Notes under the pieces: model-generated
What the model was told of the DNA's origin: nothing
The model's input: only the letters and a program-made list of their open reading frames with translations
Databases searched by the model: none
Assembly (NCBI GenBank): GCA_028023455.1
Contig: JAQFVV010006200.1
Coordinates: 8,730,521 to 8,794,520, forward strand
Direction: 5' to 3'
Length of the DNA stretch: 64,000 nt
DNA from: Epiperipatus broadwayi
Lineage: Eukaryota; Onychophora; Udeonychophora; Euonychophora; Peripatidae
Shown: piece by piece, positions 58,200 through 64,000 of the stretch
Position numbering within the stretch: the stretch's first letter is position 1
Layout: each line of letters starts with the position of its first letter
Made by a program: the position numbers and the translations under genes

Positions 58200-60351
58200 A
58201 TAAGTATCCATCATAATGCAATTAAAACGTTTTCCTTGATTGTATGTTATTATTCCAAAGATAATTAAATTCAAGTAAAGTTACTTAAAATTTATAATTT
58301 ACCAAATGAAACACTAGATGCTATTTATAATTTAATAGCAAATAGTTTCAAAAATTTGATATTGATTCCAGCAAATGTATTGCTTAAGGAGCCGATAACA
58401 CTAACACAAATTTCAGTGGTTAAAATAGAAAAGGAAAAAAAATGTATTTTTTAAATTGTGTGAAAATATTAGCAAAAATTTTATAGATATGGGTTGTACT
58501 GCTCACATTTTGCATAATGCTGCACAATCTGATACTGAATGGCTACCATGTGATATTGAAGTCATGTAAAAAAAAAATTCCTATTTTTCCATATATATAG
58601 TCCAAACAAAAAAGTTAAAAGAATTTTGTGATTTTGTACATATAGAATATTCAATTATAGTTTCACACTCTAAAGCTAGATGGTTAAGTTTGTGTAAATC
58701 GATCTTTTAAAAAATGGTTGTTGTGTACATGGGCTCATGTGGCCACTTAATGACATTGTTAAAATTGCAAAAATAATGAAATATTGGGCTGATAATTTTT
58801 TGCTTTCTGTTCTCCTACAATTTTTCAAAATATTTTTAAATAATTTATGAACCAACATTATTTTCTAAATTATATTTTTTAATTACATTATACATTTCAG
58901 TGTGTAGTTCTGGCATATGCATGGAGGGGGGTTTTGCCAATACATGCACTTGTCTGAGCAAACCAAAATTTCAGCACATAGTGCTGGAATGTGAAGGGGG
59001 AGGGGGACTGATGGTTTTGACAATCCAAAGGATCAACCAATACATGTGTTACTCTGAGCAGATATTACTCTTTTAGCTGTTTTCCTCCAAGCATGACTTT
59101 TTGCATGACTTATGTGAAATGATTATGGGACCTACCCTTTTGCAATTGTTTTCATCTTCCAAGATGTGTAGGGAAAAGGGGTGATGGGATTACAAGTATT
59201 AGTATGTAATAGTATGTCAGGTAAGTTGTAAGATCATTACTTCGAATGCACATTAAAACACTTATGGCCAGTTGAATTTCATATACCCTCACATCATATG
59301 GTAGCAATCTGTGAGGTGTGCACTATTTCCATAGTGATGCAAAACACATCAGTGAGCCATAATATTTGTGTGAAATGCCATCTAGTCCTGCTAATGGCTA
59401 ATATGAACAGAACTGTTCTATAGGCTGTAAGTTGGGCCGCATAAGTGGCATATTTCTGTGTCTTTGCAGAGAAACAACACCAACAAGTGGCCACATTGGC
59501 CAAGTATGATAGATAAAAATTCTATTTTTTATCTGAAGAAAAGTCACTAATAATTTTACTATGATTTTTTCCAAAATTCGATAAATGAGAATCTTTAATT
59601 GGTGCATAATTTTCTGGCTATTTTTAGTAAACATATTCTTAAAATTGAGAAGAATATAACCATTATAGAAATAATAAAAATAACACATGAATGATGAAAG
59701 CATGAACTGAAAATAAATTTATTCCACACTCTGTGAACAAATGTTTTTAAAAATTGATCTGTCAGAGACAGAAAAAAAATCCTTCAAAGAATATGCCCAA
59801 GAGCTATATAAAACTTCTTTAGCATATTTGGGAAAACTACTTCAAATTTTAGCAAATTTACATCTTTTAGCTGGATAGATTTAAAAGAAATACTAGCATA
59901 GAATGATATACTCTACACCCATATTGTTTCAAATAAGATTGGTATACCCATCGATGATAATCTATTAATAGATCAATTCGAAGTATTAAAAATTTTTGGC
60001 TCGAGCAAACTTGAAAACAATGAAACAGTTTAGCTTGAAAATTCATGCTGCAAACATTGGTCAAAATTCTTTACATCTGTAAAATTTACTGAACAAGTAT
60101 CAGAAATTGAAACAATATGCCAATATTATTTTGCATTATCTGCTTATAACGCAGATGTGGAAATAATTTTTTCCTTAATCAGTAATCAATGGACAAAGGA
60201 AAGAAACAGAATGGATTTGGAAACTCTAAATTGTATAACTTTATGCAACTATTACATGAAAATGAGCTGTGTTGAATTTAGTGACTGCATTAGGGGCAAT
60301 AAAAACCTATTACAATCTGTATGCAATAGCTTGAAATATAATAAAAAATAA
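58200..60351 (+). pseudogene. hAT-family transposase pseudogene
   Basis: Decayed but ordered blocks of a ZBED/SCAND3-like hAT transposase. The DNTNTNF block lies near 58,395, GCTAHILHNAAQ near 58,494-58,530, a LKEFCDFVHIEY string near 58,610-58,650, and RWLSL near 58,680. After about 58,905 the frame is interrupted by some 0.7 kb of unrelated sequence and resumes near 59,625. The C-terminal dimerisation block is intact in the 64-aa frame 60,157-60,351, preceded by NADV and containing EIIFSLISNQWTKERNR, then a CVEF segment. Frameshifts and stops occur throughout. TIRs and the 8-bp target duplication were not identified. The N-terminal BED finger is not visible. Confidence 0.8.
58905..59625. 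other. Non-coding segment interrupting the hAT pseudogene
   Basis: Probably a nested insertion. It contains two copies of a CCAATACATG...CTGAGCA motif (about 58,938 and 59,038) and G-rich patches, but no family is recognised and no target duplication was found. Confidence 0.45.
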
Positions 60352-61379
60352 TATTTATTTTAATAATTAAATTTTTTTACTATTATTATTCAGTTTCTTT
60401 TTTTAAGCACTTTGTTCTGTTACAATATAAAGTCAACAGCCATATGTGATATTAGTTACACCACACACATGTAGAGAACATTGTTACACTCAGATAGAGT
60501 CTTGACATTACCAGGATTCCTGATACTGGGTTGTAAAAGTGATTGTCATCATGTTCTAATTTTAGATTGAACCAGTCAGTCATCCTAGGATATAAGTGTA
60601 ACATTTTATTTAAAGTGCTTAAAATTTTTTATTCTATGTTAAATGCTTACCCTCCAGAACATGACAAAGCTATTAAATGGATGTCTCCTCTTCTTGTCTG
60701 ATCTATCACAATGGCTAAAAAACATATATGCACTTAATGATAGTCTAAATAGGCTTATGAACAATGTGAAGGATAGGTTGCCTCAAGATCAGGCCCTCCA
60801 GATTATTTATAAAATTAGCTGCAATAAAAATAATTGAAAAGCAGTCTATTATGGGGAATGCAAGTGAATAGCACTACTAGATTGACACATCAATATATAT
60901 GTGCTTATGCAAAAAAAAGATCCCAATGCAAGGTCAATGTTTTTTGAGTACCAATTGAATTCTGACCATGATTTTAATCCACAGGACATTAAAATAGTTT
61001 GTGTGCTGAGCACAACAAAAAGAAAAAAAATGTTAAAAGCCTGGTTTATCACTCAGATGACAAAACTTTATCAATAGAAAAGAATCATGCATGCCCATCT
61101 CAAAAAGATGGCCTATTTTCCCTAATTAATTTTTATATTTAAATTATATGTAAATTAGCAAAACAGCATATATATACACCCACTCCCACTTTCCAATTTA
61201 TGCTATGTTTATGATTTGTAATAGTTGAAAGTTGGCTAAGCACATACTCTTTTTTTTTAAAAAAAAAAGACTTCATGAAAGCCTTTCTGTAGACAGTCTT
61301 TGTATATTTATGATTATAATAACACCCATACAATAAACAAAAAAACCTCCTGCATAACCTTATCCCAGAAATGGAATAT
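60352..61379. other. Spacer, possibly containing more LINE sequence
   Basis: Between the hAT pseudogene and the LINE fragment. Some frames in 60,640-61,130 look like degraded coding DNA, but I recognise no motif. Confidence 0.35.
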
Positions 61380-61965
61380 TTAAATTACATATCAATACTT
61401 GCTCACTATATAAACTGCTGGATGAATATATTAAGAGATATGGGCTAAGAATAAACTCTGAGAAATCTGCTATCTGGAAGATCTATTGGGTGACAGTTAT
61501 TCCTTTGAGATTCTCAGGGAAACAAGTCGACTATGAAAAGAGCACTGCAAAACAACATTCTAGAAAAAAACCAAGAACAAGAAGGTTGCAAGTGCTCTCT
61601 TAGGGATCTACTTATCACTCCTGGGTAAGGCAGCACTGATTAACATGTTGGTGCTTCTGTGAATTAATTACTTCATGCCACTTCTTAAACCAACCAGGTC
61701 CTTTCAGAATGCAATAAACTCAGTCTGCACTGGCATCTTGTGGAAGAGGAAAACAGTAACCATCAGTTTGACCAAAATGTAGAGACTGAAAGGCCTGAAT
61801 GGGTTTGGATTGCATGATCTTAATACCTTTTTTTATTCAGAAATCCCTATCAATGCTTAAGATGATGAATGCAAGATTGCAAGTGGACTCATTACAGGAT
61901 GAGATTGAACCTACTGACATGCTGTTGCCCATTAGAAGTGGACCATGGATCTGCTAGCATATGCC
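61380..61965 (+). pseudogene. LINE RT fragment (palm end to connection region)
   Basis: Frames read LLDEYIKRYGLRINSEKSAI, the L.IN..KS block after RT motif C. GKAALINMLVL follows, then NYFMPLLKPTR and ILWKRK, ending in a LNGFGLHDL string. This matches the L1/Tx1-type GRA.LIN......Y..PLL..P...FLW.....GG..L.D series. Catalytic motifs A-C are not visible, and three or more frameshifts occur. It is relatively GC-rich compared with its surroundings. It ends where repeat copy B begins. Confidence 0.7.
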
Positions 61966-62057
61966 AACAAATTCTTCAAAGTTATGGCATCAATTATTGA
62001 CAATACTAACACTTACTGACAAGTTTACAAATACACACATGCAAACATTACTGAATT

Positions 62058-63600
62058 AACTACTGATTTATAATCCACACTATGGTCCAAATCTAAGGAA
62101 AACAGAATGAGTAAAAAACATAATTTTTGAAAATATATTATTGCACACAAAAATATTTAATTCCTAACAAATTTCATGATAACAATATTATTTAATGCAA
62201 TTTTCTTTATTGCAATAAAACTCTTACATGATTGCATTATATTAATGTCTAAAAAATATATCTAGTGGAACAAACCAAGCATTTGATTTTTTTATATCAT
62301 TATCCAACATAACCTATAAATAAACAGAATAAAGTACAAAATAGCTTCTAAAAATATATCTAATAAACAATCTAAGCATGAAAATTTTTGAATAAACAAA
62401 ATTTCTTCTCTTAAATAAATCCTGGCTGAATCCCTAATTGTCGAACTATATAATGAAGTACAATATATATAATATGACTTAGTTATTAAAAAGCAGTAAA
62501 AAATTAAATAATAAAGTAGTGTATATATATATATATTATTAATAGAAAATGTAAACAACTTATATGGAAGAGGTTCTGAATTAAAAGTAGCTAATGGATT
62601 TTTAAATAATTATTTTTAACAAGTTGTGCAATAGAATGAATAATTTATATCAACTGTGTTTTTTGAAATTGACCTAGTTTGATGGTTCTAATAAAATATA
62701 AAATTTATATCAATAAATAATGTAAGTATAAAAAATTAAAATATTGTAATATACAAATAATAAATTATAGATATTAATAGTGGAATAAAATGCACGTAAA
62801 AGTATAAATAATAGTGCAAATATTTTGTTATTGAAGAAATATCTTTCATAGTAGAAAACATGAATAAGTTATGCATGAAATATTGTTTTTTGAAACAAAT
62901 GAATAGTTTTTAACTAATTATTGATATGTTGGTTGAATTGATCTAAGTATCGGTAAAAGTGCCTAAGAGTTATGTCAACTTTACCAACTATTGTACTTCA
63001 AAAAACAATGGAGACAAGATGGACTCTTTTCTCCTTGCTATGTGGTATGGACCTTGGAAGCAAAGCATTCCAGAGAATCGTATTCTGACTGCAGATAATA
63101 TTTTAAGTAAATTAGAAGTAGAATTATTTATATAATATCAGAGCCAGTTTGAGAAGGGGTTGGGAAGATGCAATGTTTTCATGTGTGTGTGTGTGTGGTG
63201 GTTTTTTTAAATATGATAAAAACACTTAGAATTTAAACAAATTATTTTATTTGCAGAATTTTCCTATCTTTATTATTAATTTCACAGGATTGTCCAAAAA
63301 ATAATATGAAAACTTTCACAGAAAAAATTAAAATTTTAAATTTATTAAATAAATATATTTTATGGTATTATTTTTGTTTCAAAAATTATTTTTTAAACAT
63401 TAATTTGTTTTATTTTAGCATGTGTTTTAATCTCCAGATTTATTTTATAGAAATAAATGAATAAAACATATAGGATATTTTACCTAACATGTTAAATGGC
63501 TAAAAATATATTTAAAATTTTTCTTGCTAAAATGCTATGAAAAAATGTCATATAATTTACAAATTTTATTTTATATTACCCATGTGGTGATGCTCAAATC
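62058..63600. repeat. Interspersed repeat copy B (paralogue of A, without its insertions)
   Basis: Collinear with 51,905-56,100 but about 1.55 kb long because the MITE, the hammerhead multimer and the PLE are absent. Shared landmarks include CACACTATGGTCC near the start and TTTCACAGGATTGTCCAAAA near 63,290. Some private differences exist, such as a (GT)n run at 63,185-63,197. Confidence 0.85.
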
Positions 63601-64000
63601 AGGTAAACAAATTGAAAGTCAATCACTATTTTAAATGGAGCCATCAGTTTAATAAAATATTCTGTTATAATCTAGACCAGTATTTTTAACACCCCTGTAA
63701 TAATATTATCCCTGTTCTGATTTATTTGTATAAGAGAATTTTGCTTAGTAGTTCATAGGGTAACTTTTTAATTTATATAAAGAACAAAACCTGTTTGAAA
63801 CCACTAAGACTATTGATTGGTTAATGAATAACTACATGAAAATATAGTAGAGATTCTTTAAGGTGGTAGAGTTGAATAGCTCTGTTAACTTTTTGAACAT
63901 TCAATGTTCTAATCTTCATGTGTTTCTGCTCTTGGAATCTCTAAATTGGTGAAAAATAAATCAAGTTTTAAAAGGTCACTTTTGGTGGATCAGTGAAACC
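63601..64000. other. AT-rich end of window
   Basis: Nothing recognised. Confidence 0.4.

Overview
This 64 kb window is very AT-rich animal DNA with the features of an invertebrate nuclear genome: microsatellites such as (GTA)n, (ATG)n and (TA)n, a tRNA-derived SINE with a poly(A) tail, and decayed copies of many eukaryotic transposon classes. I could not fix the phylum from the sequence. I found no host protein-coding gene, no rRNA gene and no functional tRNA gene. Nearly everything recognisable is mobile DNA, most of it broken.

Layout. 0-8 kb: a non-LTR RT fragment, an RTE 3' end, two scraps of a hammerhead-bearing repeat, and a Penelope-like element (PLE) N-terminal fragment on the minus strand. 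7.9-8.5 kb: a foldback element with a hammerhead-ribozyme-like core in each arm. 10.4-18.5 kb: two diverged copies of one repeat (C and D). Copy D was split by a Merlin-like DNA transposon, and a related Merlin-like element lies just upstream; both have perfect 8-bp target duplications. 22.2 kb: a clean hammerhead element with a perfect 13-bp target duplication. 26-31.8 kb: two tandem copies of a decayed LINE, each next to GTA-type microsatellite DNA, the first interrupted by a hammerhead element. 31.7-32.9 kb: an inverse-strand LINE fragment broken by a dimeric hammerhead element with a unit of about 446-449 bp. 33-34.7 kb: a repeat copy (E) holding an RTE fragment. 37.4 kb: a fresh SINE insertion in the second of two tandem repeats; the first shows the empty site. 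38.7-43.9 kb: a decayed Ty3/Gypsy LTR retrotransposon with both LTRs. 46.3-51.6 kb: the best-preserved element, a 5.3 kb two-ORF LINE (minus strand), sitting in a second copy (F) of repeat E. 51.9-56.1 kb: repeat copy A, which holds three later insertions (a small foldback MITE, a hammerhead-like multimer and a palindromic PLE) that are absent from its paralogue B at 62.06-63.6 kb. 58.2-60.35 kb: a hAT transposase pseudogene. 61.4-62.0 kb: another LINE RT fragment.

The most interesting signal is the set of small non-coding elements carrying type-I hammerhead ribozyme cores (CTGANGA, stem II, GAAAC, NTH, with a two-part stem I). At least three families occur, often as an inverted partial stub followed by one or two direct units of about 440-450 bp, with 9-15 bp target duplications. 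This resembles metazoan retrozymes. The nearby PLE copies, one also in a snap-back configuration, suggest PLE machinery as the mobiliser. That link is inference; the ribozyme cores and target duplications are visible directly. All alignments here were done by eye.
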